DNA from: Brugia malayi
Lineage: Eukaryota > Nematoda > Chromadorea > Rhabditida > Onchocercidae
Direction of reading: 5' to 3'
Assembly: GCF_000002995.4 (NCBI RefSeq)
Contig: NW_025062475.1
Location: 744,001 to 808,000, forward strand
Length of the DNA stretch: 64,000 nucleotides
A program made the position numbers and the translations under genes. The notes below the pieces were generated by a model. That model was not told where the DNA came from and made no database searches. It worked only from the letters and a program-made list of their open reading frames with translations. Within the stretch, counting starts at the first letter, position 1; every line of letters begins with the position of its first letter. Below, piece after piece: positions 49,020 to 62,070 of the stretch.

Positions 49020-52000
49020 TATATTTATGATATACGGTAGATCGAGCGGTCATCATTGATGAGACAATATTGTAACAGGAGTTGCTGATAGTATATGGTA
49101 TGTAATGTTGAACAATATATAGGGAAAAATTTATTAATAAATATAATCGAAGAGGAGAAAAGAAAGGGAAAGAGAGAGAGAGAGAGAGAAAAAAGAATAA
49201 AATATCTAGAAAATAATTATCATGATATATTAGTATTATTATTCAATCGATATTAAACGATAATCATGATAATTTATAGTAATAATCATTATTATAGATT
49301 AAATATTGAGTGAAAAAAAAAAAAGGAAAGGAAAGGAAAAAGGTTGACAAGTAATTTGGAGAGAACAAAAAAAAAAAAAAAAGATGAAAATTTGAAGATG
49401 GGAAAAAAGTTAGAAAATGAAAAGAGTAATCTCTTTGCAGAGGTGACATCTTTCACAGCCATTATGTACCTCTCTCTCTCTCTCTCTCTCTCCTTTTTTT
49501 GAACCTACAAACATTTGATTATTTAAGTTTATTCCCTCAATTACACTCTCCCATCTCTTTAACATTGTTATCCTGTAATTATGTGACAGTCATCATTTCA
49601 TAGATTGATTGATTTAGTGTCACAGAAATGATCAAAACATTGTATCAAAATATTTGACAGTAATTCAGAGAGAAAAAAGAAACCAAAAATACTAATCGTT
49701 TCTTTTTTTTTTTTTTTTTGTTTATTAATTATTTATTTTTTTTTCTTCTATTTATTGATATATAATTATTAATTTATTTATTTATCAATCTTTCTTCCTC
49801 TTTTTTTTTTTTTTTTTCATTTTAAATTATTGATATATGAAACAATCAAATTATTATTTAAAATTTGTTAATAAACTATTGTTTGAAAAAATTTTTTCTT
49901 CTATTGTTAAAAAATGTTTAAAATAATAGCATAGTGTGAGTTTAATATTAAAATTTATTAATTAGTATTTTTTAATAATTAATAATACTATCAAATTGCT
50001 ATTAATACATTGTATTAAAGAATAAATTGAAAATATTAAAAAAAAAAAAAATGAAAAATAATTATGTAATTTAATGAAAGTATAAAAATGCAACAATATT
50101 TTAAAAATTTCGCGCAAATTTACTTATTGCAATTAATAATTAAAAATCAAACGATGAAGAAAAAAAAAAAAGCTCAAATATTTTTTACAAAATTATTTTT
50201 AAATTATTAGTAACAATTTGATAGTATTATTAATTAGTAATACATTTGATTTATTAAAAAAAAAAAAATTAATTAACAAAATAATTTATATAAATTATTT
50301 TCATTTCATATATTAATTATATCTTTACTTTTTCTTTTCAATATTTTGACAAAAAATATATTGCATTTTTTGTTTTTTTTTTTTTTTTTTTCCCATCCAT
50401 TGCTAAAGTATAATATTACTAAAGTTTTTATGGTTAAAAAATATTTGTTAGCAGTTTTTTGATGATATTTTACAGGTTGACTAATGGATTAATGGTACTT
50501 GATCAAGTTAAAATACAATGATATCGGATATTCTAGAAATATTCGAAAAAACATTTCTAAAAAATGTAAATATGTTTATATTCTTAAAGCGTTAACTTTT
50601 ATGATAAAGTATTCAGGTTACTATTGATATTTTATTTGTCTTGTTTCACTTTTCCCGGAAATACTTGAAAAAGCTTTACGGTATATTATAATAACCAATG
50701 TGCGCAAAGAAAGTGTATTTATTTGTATGTGTATGTATGTGTGTGTGTGTGAGTGTATGTTTTAGCTTGGTACTCGAGAATGAGTACACAATGTTTCAGC
50801 GAATAAATAAACAAAATCTATGGAAGAAAGGGAGAAAGAGAGGGAGAGAGAGAGAGAGGGAGAGAGAGATTGTTATACATTGAATTGCTACCACAACCAT
50901 CAAAATTTATGTAAATTTGAAATTGGATATTTTATTGCTTCAGAGTAGAAGTATCAACTTATAAAAGCAACACTGATTATTTATATATTCTCAGATGCTC
51001 TAATATAACAAGTATAAATTTGAAATGATATAATATACTATGAAATGTTAGAAGTATTTGATTACTTTCATCAATTGCTAAATTTTATAGGGATTAATTG
51101 TAATAAAATTGAGAAGAAAAACGAAAGAAAGAAAAAGACAGAGGTACAAATTGTTTTTTTTTTTTTTTTTTTTTTTTTTGTTCTTTCAGAAAAATAATTT
51201 TAAAATTTAAATTCAAATTAAATATTTTAATTAATGTGAAAAAGAAAAAAAAAAAAAGAACATTTACATATTATATTGCTGATGGAAGAAAATGTTTAAT
51301 ATTGTGTTATAGTGAATTTTTTTTTTTTTTCTTCTTTTTTATTTCATTTATTTTGTATAACATTTTACTTAATACATTATTATTATTATTAAAATTTATG
51401 GCTATAAAATGAAACAAACAAAATGAAAGCAACAAGAAATTATTCATTAATGCAATTTCATGTGTACAATTAAAAATGATATTTAATTTTTTTTGTAAAA
51501 AAAATTTTTTTTTTTCTTCTCATTTTTTTTGTTGAATGAATAACCAAATACAAAAAGAAAATGAACACATTTCTTATAAACAGTAAAGCTATATGAGCAT
51601 TGCATTTCTTTTTTTTTTTTTTTTTTTTTTTTCAAAAAAAGATTTTTTAAAAATTGTTTAATCATTTAAATAACTAAGTAATTGGCAAAAATTTTTTATT
51701 CCTTATCTGAGCTTCGTTTTTCTTCTTTTTTTTTTGGTTTTTTAAAGTTTTTTTTTTTGGTTGTTGTAAATGATTTAACACTATCTTTACAAACCGTCGA
51801 TTTGTGCAATTGACAACAAAATAGAAAGATAATGAACAAATCGATAATCTGAAATTTTGAAATGCTCAAAAAGAAAATTACTCTTTAGTTACAATTAATA
51901 TTTGTACATTTTTCAGTTTATTATGTTACCATAATTGTAAAAGTATTAGAAAATGATAGTGCTAATTTATCATTTCAACAAATGTTTTGCTATTTTCTAT

Positions 52001-52251
52001 TCAAATTGCTATCATAAATGAAAATAATTGATATGTCAGTTAATTTCCTAGCTAATTTTTACAGCTTTCTTCTTCTTTTTCTTTTCATTTTTTAACTTAC
52101 AAAAAATAATTTCAAATTTCAAACATTCTTGTCTTTTTTTTTTTTTTTTTTTTATGTATTAACCTTATTTGCATCATTTTTTTGTCGAAAAATTATGATA
52201 ATAAATAAGAATTCATTTGATGAACAAGAAAATTACTTAGAAATATCACGA
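47628..52251. other. Convergent spacer between furry and tbx-2
   Basis: 4.6 kb of AT-rich sequence with no coding region I can support. It contains a candidate furry AATAAA (48069-48074), a candidate minus-strand tbx-2 AATAAA (plus TTTATT at 51695-51700), (ATT)n at 48821-48846, (GA)n at 48989-49012 and 49171-49189, (TC)n at 49470-49492, a GA-rich tract at 50831-50869, and T-runs up to about 25 nt near 51155 and 51611. Both strands have similar simple repeats. Confidence 0.6.
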
Positions 52252-54379
52252 TTAAGCAAGGAGATCAGATACATCGAATCCTCCTTTTTTAGGAGCTACT
52301 ACCGATTTTCTTGTTGTAGAAACTGGACATGATGGTATACCATTAGTGCTTGACGGAATAACGGTAGTTGCAATCATCGGTGGTAGCGATTGCGATACAG
52401 TAACGGAAGCAGGAGTAACAACTGTTGATGGATTAATTGTCTGAGGTGTAGTAGGAAGTGGTGGTGGAGCGGTTAGAGATGGTCGAAGTAGGTAGGGAGA
52501 AAATTGCGCCGCAGCAGCGGCAGCAGCTGCCGCTTGATGCATTAAAAAATCACGAGGAAAAGGAGCAGAAGGAAAGAAAAATTCTGTAGCGGGATGAAAC
52601 CCGTAATGTTGAAAGAATGGTGCAAAATGAGATGGTGGTGGTGGTGGTGGTGGTGGCGGACCGCCGCCTCCGCTTCCTCCGCCACCACCACCACCACCTC
52701 CGATACAACCCGGATGAAACAATTGAAAATTGGCAGCATCTTTGGTTAGTAGTCGATGATTTTGTAGAAATTGAAGATGTTGTTGAAGGTTATGATTCTG
52801 GGATAGGTGATTATTCTTATTTTGTAATGAATCATCGGTAGTACTTTGACTACTTCGAGTTCGTTTTGGAAGTGGCGATGAGTCATCGTCATCAGAACGA
52901 TCTGAATCCATTGAGCTACCAGCTCGTGCAGCTGGTGATTCCGATGTTGCAGGATCATCATTCAGGGAAATCACCGATTTCGACGAGATACCAGTAATGA
53001 CTGCATTACATTCCGTTCTATTCAGTAACCGTTTCTTCTCACGTTTTCCGGCACCAGCATCACGGAATCCTTTGGCAAACGGATTATTATCGATTTTAAG
53101 TTGCGTTACCTGCAAATGAAAAAGAAAATATAATTTTTCTGATTTTCTATTATAAAATATCATCCTAAATTTTAGGTTTAGAAATATTTTTGCCTAACAT
53201 TATCATTCATTTAAATTATAACCTGAAATTAATAATATTAGTGAATATTTGACAATCAATCAGGAAAAAATGTTGCCAATTTCAAAATAATGCTATTTTT
53301 GAATTTGTGGTAAAGTTAAACTTACAAAAAAATTCAAAATGCATGATTATATCATTCAAAAAATATTTGCAAACGTTAGTAATATATGAAAAAATAAACA
53401 TTTGATTAAAAAAACATTAAATCATAATTTTGAAAACATTTTATGCACATAATAATTTTATTTTGCATAATTTAATTCGTCAAATTTTGAATCAAAATTT
53501 TTATATTTTGAATTTCAAATGAAAAAAAAAAGTATATATGCTAATATTAATTTTCTGAATGATAAATTATTGAAAAAAAAAAGAGAAAAAAGGAACAGTA
53601 ATGATGATAATAAATGATAGATTGTTTCATTTTTTAAATGCAATAAATAATTAATTGAATTAATTATTTACTTTCCTATTTGATCTATTTTACTGTAACT
53701 ATTGATTGGTTTATTTTTGCTCTTTAAATATAATTTCAATCTTTTAATTTTTATTTTTTTTATTAAATTTATAACTTTTCATAATAGCACAGTATAATAG
53801 ATAGATAGATAAATGTAATATAAAGAAAATTATACTTTTATTACAAATTATCATACCCTCTTCAAATTTTGATATATGAAATCAATAAAAGCATTTACAT
53901 TTTATTTAAATCATTTTGCTATTAAGCTTAACAGTAGTAGTAATGATGTTTAATAGATAATTATACTTACATTTGTTGTATACACTCACTTTCTTGCCCA
54001 AAAGTAGTGAAAATACCCTCAATGTAATACTTTTACCCAGCTAAAATGAATTGACAATTTTGGAAAACTACCACTTCCTTTTATTCAATTGCCTATTCCC
54101 ACTGGAATTGCTTTCCTCTTCCGAAGCTTCAGTTTAACCTTCTGTTATTTTAAATACACCGTATACCATTCGAGAATAGGAAAAAGGGTGAGAAGGATGA
54201 TGAATAAAATGAATCGAGAAGAACCAATAAGACTTTTATTTCATTTTTCGAACTAATTTTATATCAGCTTTATTTCGTGTTAAAGCTAATATTCTTTAGC
54301 ATGTCTCTTTCACTTCCGTTTCCTTTGGTATGTGAAATAATCTTCCATCTTTTTAATCCAAATTCTTTCATTCATTCAT

Positions 54380-54413
<34 letters not shown>

Positions 54414-57400
54414 TTTATCTTTTTGTTTACAGTTCATTTATTCTAACTGACACAATAAAAAGTCAACTATCAAAAACAAAAAAAAAAATTCAAAAAAGAT
54501 GAAAAAGAAATGAGAGGAAAAAAAAAACTTAATTAAAAGTAAATTAATTATAAAATACAATTATAAATTTAAAATACAGCCAAAAAATATAAGTATGAAA
54601 TTTATAACAAAAAGAAAAGATCGAAGTAAATGTAATGGAATGTAAGAATTGCTAGAAATTTCTTCTTTTTTCTTCCTTTTCTCTCTCTCTTTCTCGTTTT
54701 TTTCTCTTTCATAGAAAGAAGAGAGTAGCAAACAAAGTCACAATGAAATGTTAATAATTCAATTAAATTATTTCTTCTAATTTACAATTTTATCTTATTT
54801 CATTTGTAAATTTGTAAATTAATTAAATTTTGATTTTTATAATTCATTATTAAATTTAAATGGAAGTATCAATAGCTTTTATAATTGATATAAAATTTAA
54901 ATTATTGAAGTATCAATAGCCTAACTAATAATAAGATTTTTTTTTTTTTAAATGGACGATTTAACCGTTAATCAATTTGTTTTAATGGGTTGGTATACCT
55001 GTTGAAGGTAGATGACCGGATAAGATGAATGGGCATGATAAAATCAGTGCTCCGGTTTTACTTTCTCATTTTATCTTATAGATTAGATTAGGCAAAAAGG
55101 TAGACTTTAAAATTGATTAACTACAACCATTTGATAAACAAAATCATTTCCGTCTTAAAACTAATTATTTTTTGGCAATAGAAAAATAAATACAAACATT
55201 TCAACAAAAAAAAAAAAAATGGATAAATAAATAAATTTAATTCAAGTGCTTTGAATTTGTTAATATCTCTAAAATTACAATACTTTATGCTATATTTTTT
55301 TTTATTTGTCTAAAAAAAATTTTTTTATTAAATATTAATCAATTTTTAGTATTGTAGTAATTGATCTAAAATAATTCAATAAAGCAAAAAACAAATGTAA
55401 AAATTGTAAACAAAGTAAAAATAATTAAATAAATAAATGATTGAAGCAAAAGAAAAGGCAAAAATTTGCTAATCTACAAAATCTTATTTAATTAATTTTT
55501 ATTATTTAATCATATATTTTCTTTATTCAAATTTAACTAATCTCTTTTTTAACTTCTTTCATTTAAATAAAAATTTTAAATGTATTTTTTTTTTAAACAA
55601 CTTTTAAAATGGATTCTTCAAATATATATATTCAAATATTAAATTTGAAATTTTAGATGGAAAAATTAAAGATTAATATGAAGAAATTATATTGGTTATT
55701 GTGCACAGCTGATAACATATGTTCTCTTTATATGAAGAATTACAGCGACAACATACATCATAAAATTAACCTTTACAGATGGAATGCAAATTGATTTTAC
55801 TATTACTACTACTACAACTGTTAACCTTTGTTATCATTACTATTGCTATTATCACCACAACTACAGTAATGTTAAATGAATCATAAAAATAATTATCTAA
55901 AATAAGTACTATCACTAAGATAATAAATACTATCAAGATAATATACTATCAGTAAAATATCACTAATATGAGATCATAAAAGTATCATTTTTGAAAAAAT
56001 AGATCGTATATATGTGATATGATATGAGTAGTAAAAAAGAAATTAACTGATAAAAGTGATAATAGTAGTAATTAACATTCATCACTGTGCTAGTTTATTG
56101 TTACTTTTATTTCTCATTATCATAGCTGATATGAAAATATTATGACTATTTTTATTCTTACCATTATTATTTCTAATCTTATCAATTACTATTATTATTA
56201 CTGTATGTTTACTTCCAAGACTTATGGTCATTAAAAACAAAGCAAGTGCTCACTGTGATAATCAGAAAAAAAAGATATCCAAGTCTTATCTTTATTATCA
56301 TACATCAGAATTTTCTAAATTTTATCACCTCATATCGTGATTTTTCAGCATCAATTTTTGTTTAGCATTATTATCAGTGTTAGCATTATGTAATGAATAT
56401 AGTGGTTAATTTAAACATTTTTCTTGCAAAATAATTATACCTATCGCTTATCACTAGTATAGTTTAGTATAGTTTGTAATCTTAATCATTAAAATGATTA
56501 TTTTATAAAGAAAAAGCTCAAAAGAAGAAAAATGAGTTAAAAGATAGCGACAATAAAACTGGTTTATTTTATGCAGTTCGGAAAATTATTTCTCAATTTT
56601 TGCATCAAAAAAAAAAAAAAAGGAAAGATGACAAAAGGAAGAAAGGACAGTTGGAAATGTCAACAACGAAAAAATACGGTAAGCCAATATGCATTATTAA
56701 CGATTGATATATGTATATATAGCTCAGCTTGAATTAAAATTAATAATAAAAATTTGTTCTAATTATATAATTTATAAAGATAAATTTGTGAAGAGAGAGA
56801 GAGAGAGGGGGAAAAAGAAAGTGATAAAAAACAAATAAGAATGAAAATAAACATATTTTAAAATGTTTGTAGAAATCTTTAAAGAAATGCTATTATATAC
56901 TATTAAAATTCAAATCTACTTTTTTTCATCCTTTTCAATCATTCATTACTTTTCGTTTTTTCTAATAGTAATAATAATAATTATTATTGTAATTTAAAAA
57001 AGATAAAAACATAATAAACTTTTATAAAATCTATCAAAAAATGGAATCCTTTTTTTTCTTCAATCTTTTCACCTCGTTGTCCTCTCTCTCTTTTTGCTTA
57101 ATTCTTTACTGATTTACTAATTAAAATAAGAATTGTTATGCAGAGAAAAAGTTAACAAAATAACTAAAATATAGTGAAATAAAGCGAAAACATTACAGTA
57201 CGATTAAAATTAGTAAACTTTTAGGCTTTCCTATTTGCTTACGAATGCAAATGAAAGCGGAAGGAAAATCGGTTGCGGTCAATGATAAATAATTCCAAGA
57301 TGGGAAATAATCATTATTCTATTATTCATCCATAGGTAAACAATAAATGCATTAAACTGGTAAATCTAATGTTTATTTCCAATAAATATAGCAAAAGTAA

Positions 57401-59815
57401 ATAAATGAAATAAAAGATGAATAGATAAAGTGTAATTTAAGTTAGACGTTGAAACGTGTAGAAGGTAGTATAAAAGTTTAAGATTACATCATTAATTATT
57501 TCGTATATTTTGATATTTTTTTTTTTTTTTTGTTCACAATTTGCAAATAATAAAAAAAAATGAATAAATAAAGCAAAAGAGGAAGAAATGATAATTTATG
57601 TAATTTTATTTAAATAAATTAATAAATTTTTAGGACTATAAAAGAGAAGAAATGATTTGATAGTTAATTTAAAAAAAGAAAAAAAAAAAAAACGAACGAT
57701 TATTGTTAGCATTTCATTCTGAATCATTATGTAATCATTTTTCATTTTCTTTCTACCACTTAAAAATTCCTGACATATTCCATTAGTTGAATCATTGTTT
57801 TTTTTTTTTTTTTTTTTTCTTTCTCGATTAAATATATTTAAATTTTATTTTGTTTTTTTTTCTGGAAATTTTTAAATAATTATTGATAAGGAAATGATAA
57901 TTGTTGTTGTTGTAATAATAGTAGTACAGTAAAGTAGTAATTTTCAATTTTAAGAATTTTTTAGTTAGCCAAAAGAAGAGAGGAAAGGATCAATTCAAAT
58001 GGCACAATGGTCACCAAACAATTTAAAAATATATGATAAATATATGTGTTTGTTTGTGTGTGTGTATGTATATAATCGGTAGGACGGCATGGGAATTGTT
58101 GTTGGCGGCATTTGATTTTACGATTTAATTATTCAACATTTTCAAAATTTCGTTAATCGATTGAATAGGAAAGATTATTGGAGAATGAGATAAGGGAAAG
58201 AAAAAAAGACAAAAGGTATATGCATAATGTAGAATAAAATGGATGTTAGGAAAATTTTACACTTTCTAAAATTTCCTCTGCAAGTAATAAAAAATGAAAG
58301 TAATCCATTTTTTGGAAATATAGTATAGTATAATATAAACATTATAGTATAATATAATATAATTATAACATTCACGGTATAGTACAGTATAATATAGTAT
58401 GAACGATATAGTATAGTATATTATAATATTCACGGTATAGTACAGTATAATATAATTACGCTAATAACAGTATAGTACAGTATAATATAATAGTATGTAC
58501 GGTATGGTACAGTATAGTATAATTATATTAATATTTTACTACAGTATGATATCATTATAATACAAACGGTATAGTACAGTATAATATAATTATAATATAA
58601 ACAATATAGTATAGTATATGACTCATCATTTCTTCAAATAAAACAAAAAAAAATAGGGCAATAATGAGAAAAAGATTAAATTGGTTGGATGGTATACGAT
58701 ATTAAAGCATTTGATTTTTACAGCATAAATTTGATTGTATGAATGGACAAATTTTTTATTATCAATAAAAAAATAATAAAATATTGAAAATAAAATATAT
58801 TAATTCGAATTCATTTCGCATAGATCATACTTTAGTGTAATTGAATTTAAAAATTATAGCAATTCTATTCAAAGTCATAGTAATATGATTTTAAATTATA
58901 TTTTACCATTAATTTTTTTGTTTTATCATTTTGCTAATATTGCTTATTGAAAGAAATAAAATTATTCCAATTTCTTATTGTTTAACGATTTATGTAAAGC
59001 TAATTAACATTATGACTGTTGACCAATGAATGTTAAATTAGAAAGGTCACAGTAACTTAAATTGAGCTATGCTAATAAAATTTTCGATTATGAATTTGTG
59101 TACGCCTTGTCATCAAACAGTATAAAATGGTTTAGGAGTAATTAGTGGTTGTTGTAATATGAGACAATTAATTAAGGATATACTACGAGTTGGTTGATTG
59201 ATTGTTGTTTTGTCCTATGTCTATTAAAAGCACAACACAACAGTACCAATTGGTGCAGAAAGAAAAAATTGTAGCAATTGATGAAACATTGAAAATAAAC
59301 TAAACAAATTGATTAGTAAGAAATTAACCAGGAAAACTGAAATAAGATAACTAAAAATAAATACAATAAAATAAAGCTGTAAAAAATAGAAAGGAAAAAT
59401 TTTTTCAGATGGATAAGTTAGAAATGAATTGATTACATTATTTGTTATGTTGTCTCTAGATTGAAATAAATATTACATAAATAAATGAAATTTAAAAAAC
59501 TTTTTAAAACAAATGCACAAAATCTAAATTATAATTTTTGATAGAATTTAATTGAAAATATGTAAAATTTAATTGTATAATTTAATTCATTGCATAATAA
59601 AAAAATTTGATTTTTAAAAAATTTTTTTTAATTTATTTCAGTAAAAATAACATATTTAACAAATTAACCTTTTCATTTTGATAAGCAGTAACTGCGATGA
59701 ATTCGGTCTCCTTGAAAACAAATGTACGAAAAGTTGAATATGGTAAATTAATAAGCTCTGCGCACCGGACAACGTGTAACCGCGGTTGATATTTATGCAT
59801 TGAATTTAAAATAGT
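52252..59815 (-). CDS. tbx-2: TBX2/3-class T-box transcription factor, last two exons (5' end outside window)
   Basis: Exons on the minus strand: 59815-59669 (49 codons) and 53109-52252 (285 codons plus TAA), both phase 0, separated by a 6.56-kb intron. The first encodes the middle of the T-box: [25 protein letters not shown] and [10 protein letters not shown]. It joins [19 protein letters not shown] at the next exon, the end of the DNA-binding domain. The LPYSTFRT and [13 protein letters not shown] wording places it in the TBX2/3 subfamily, not TBX1 or TBX20. The C-terminal region has a basic KREKKR, an acidic-Ser segment ([20 protein letters not shown]), Asn/Gln-His stretches, Gly, Pro and Ala homopolymers, and ends in [11 protein letters not shown]2-class factors are mainly repressors; C. 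elegans TBX-2 is needed for anterior pharyngeal muscle. The missing exons (N-terminus and first half of the T-box) were not found up to 64000, so the gene is cut by the window edge. Confidence 0.85.
52507..52702 (-). repeat. tbx-2: Gly, Pro and Ala codon-repeat tracts in tbx-2
   Basis: Reading the minus strand, a Gly run broken by one Ser is followed directly by nine Pro (52702-52632), and a run of nine Ala lies further on (52535-52507). The Gly GGT and Pro CCA codons are complementary, creating an inverted repeat (52640-52660 against 52678-52698) of 21 perfect base pairs. Tract length is probably polymorphic. Confidence 0.85.
53110..59668 (-). other. tbx-2 intron (6.56 kb)
   Basis: AT-rich intron splitting the T-box. 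It holds a run of about 27 T near 54385, (GA)n at 56791-56807, a GTGT tract near 58045, and a degenerate tandem repeat at 58375-58600. A less AT-rich stretch at 53985-54180 includes CTTCCGAAGCTTCAG and could be a regulatory element. No exon or RNA gene is supported. Confidence 0.7.
58320..58620. repeat. Degenerate tandem repeat with GGTATAGTACAGTATAATAT core
   Basis: The core starts near 58375, 58433, 58468, 58500 and 58567, spaced 58, 35, 32 and 67 bp, suggesting a unit of about 32 bp with some doubled or decayed copies. TATAGTATAATATAA derivatives extend to both sides. It is built almost wholly of TA-rich steps with a GTAC palindrome in each core. Confidence 0.75.
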
Positions 59816-62037
59816 CTGAAAAAAAGAGAAAGTCAAATAATTAAAAATATATTTGATTATTTCATTATTTTTAAAATTTTTTTTTTCGTACAAACATATT
59901 TATGCAAGCGTTGAATTTAAAATGGCAACTTGTCACTTAATAATAAACTTATATAATTGTAAGCAACAAATATTCAATTTGTTAAAATTTAGTAAATTAT
60001 TTAATTTTAATTTAATCAAATTTTTTCGTTTTTTTTATTTCATTTTATACTCTGATATTAAGTAATATGGTGCAAAAAATTTTGATGTCTAACATATGTT
60101 TTATAAAGAATTGTAATTTATAATCATTTTATTTGAATAATATTTAAATGAATTAAGAACTTACATTTAATGTTTACGTATAAATTGATAAAAAACAAAT
60201 ATTTAAATTTCATTTAAATGCAAATTAATGCACTAATTTGAATTATATTTTTAAAAATGCTAATGATTCACTGAGATTAACTTATTTTTCAATTTATTTA
60301 TATTCTTATTCTCATTTCGCTCTTTTTTTTTTCCTTTGTTCTATGTATGTAACAAATTGTTGAAATTAGTTTAAATTTTAAAACACAATAACAAAGCAAT
60401 TCCACCAATGATTTTGCTTTCTTCTTTTTTTCACTTAAAAAAAAAAAAAATAAATTTAAATTTAATATCAAATTTCATTTCTTCACCATTCATAAATCAC
60501 TTTGGCTAACACAATTTCTAATCATTTGTTATTTTTTTGTAAAATGTTGAAAAACCTGCCAAAATCCGTGTGGCAGCACCTATAACAACACTTTTTGTTG
60601 CACCCTTCAAGTCATTACTAACTTTGTTATATCACTTTTTAAAATGATATCATTAAGTGTTTCGTTTAAGTTCAAAAAGTTTTTTTTTTAAAAAAAAAAA
60701 AGAGAGAGAGAAAACGAGAGAAGAAAAGTATGTAAAGTTTATTATTTGAAAATTTTAGCGAAAAAAATAAAAGAAAAAAAAGAAGCGAAGCTTTATTAAG
60801 TTATAATATTAAAAGTGAAAATCTGGAATTTTTGTTAAATTAATAATATTTTTGATACAATTTAATTCATTCCAATCATTTTTTTTTTAATTGGTATTAA
60901 TGTTTTAAATTAAATTAATTGAATTATGTATGTGCAAACAAATTTGTTTTATTATTTCTTTTTTTTTTAAAAAAAAAAAAACCTATAAATTTATTAGAAT
61001 AATAATTCGATTAAATCAATAATTGCAATTAATTACAATTGCATTTTTCTTAATTAATTCATATGTATGAAAGTAATATTATATTACAAATAGTAATAAT
61101 AAGTAATTTAAATCTTTTTTTTTTTTTTTTTTTTTTTTTAAAGAAATTAAATATTCGAGGGAAAAAAAAAAGGAGGTGGAATATTCAGTCCCTTAAAGTA
61201 ATACATATATAGTATCATATATTGTCATTCCTTATCACTGTTATCATTAACATTATCAATGATCAATTAACTAAAGCGCATTAGTTAGAGCAACTGTTCG
61301 TGTAATGGATGATGTTTAAGCATTGTTGCTTCATTAATCTTCGAAGTCGTGAAACCACCATTTCCCTGACAATCTTTTAACACTCTCAGGAAACCCTCAA
61401 CTTATTCTCAATTCTAATTTCTTTCCGCTCATCTCAACTCAACTCATCATCACTCTCGTTACAACATTCTTCGCATGGCGCATTATGTATTTATACACAT
61501 CTTTTTGACATTAACAAATTTCCTTCAACAATTTTCAAAAGTAACAAAAGAAAGAAAAAAAAAAAAAAACCGAAGAAAAAGATTTGAAAAGATGAGCTAA
61601 ATTAGTTAATTTCAAAATTTAGTACAAATGCAAATATTAACAAATATTTTTCTGTTACATTATTAATTTTTCATTAATATATTAATTAGGAATTAAAATT
61701 TTTGTTATTAAATGATAGCATTGTTAAATAAAAAAATAATTGTTAAATAATGCTAATAATAATTTTAAATTTCTTCAAATAATATTAGTATTTAATTATT
61801 AACAATAATAGTAATAAATATTTAAATTATTTTTGCCTTTGCTTTTTCCTACATTTTTTATATTTTGTATTTTTTTTTTTTTAAATTATATTTAGGAAAA
61901 GAAATATAGAAACTGAAATAAATATTGAAAATTTTTAATGATAAATATTTTTGTTTAAAAAAGAAAAAAAAAACGTAAAATTTTTGTTTAATTAAAAAGT
62001 TGATAAATGAAACTGTCAAATATTATTATAATATGAG

Positions 62038-62070
<33 letters not shown>

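Noticed and set aside
52542..52961. Several open frames with His, Val or Asp runs on both strands
   Set aside because: They are alternative readings of the triplet repeats within the tbx-2 last exon.
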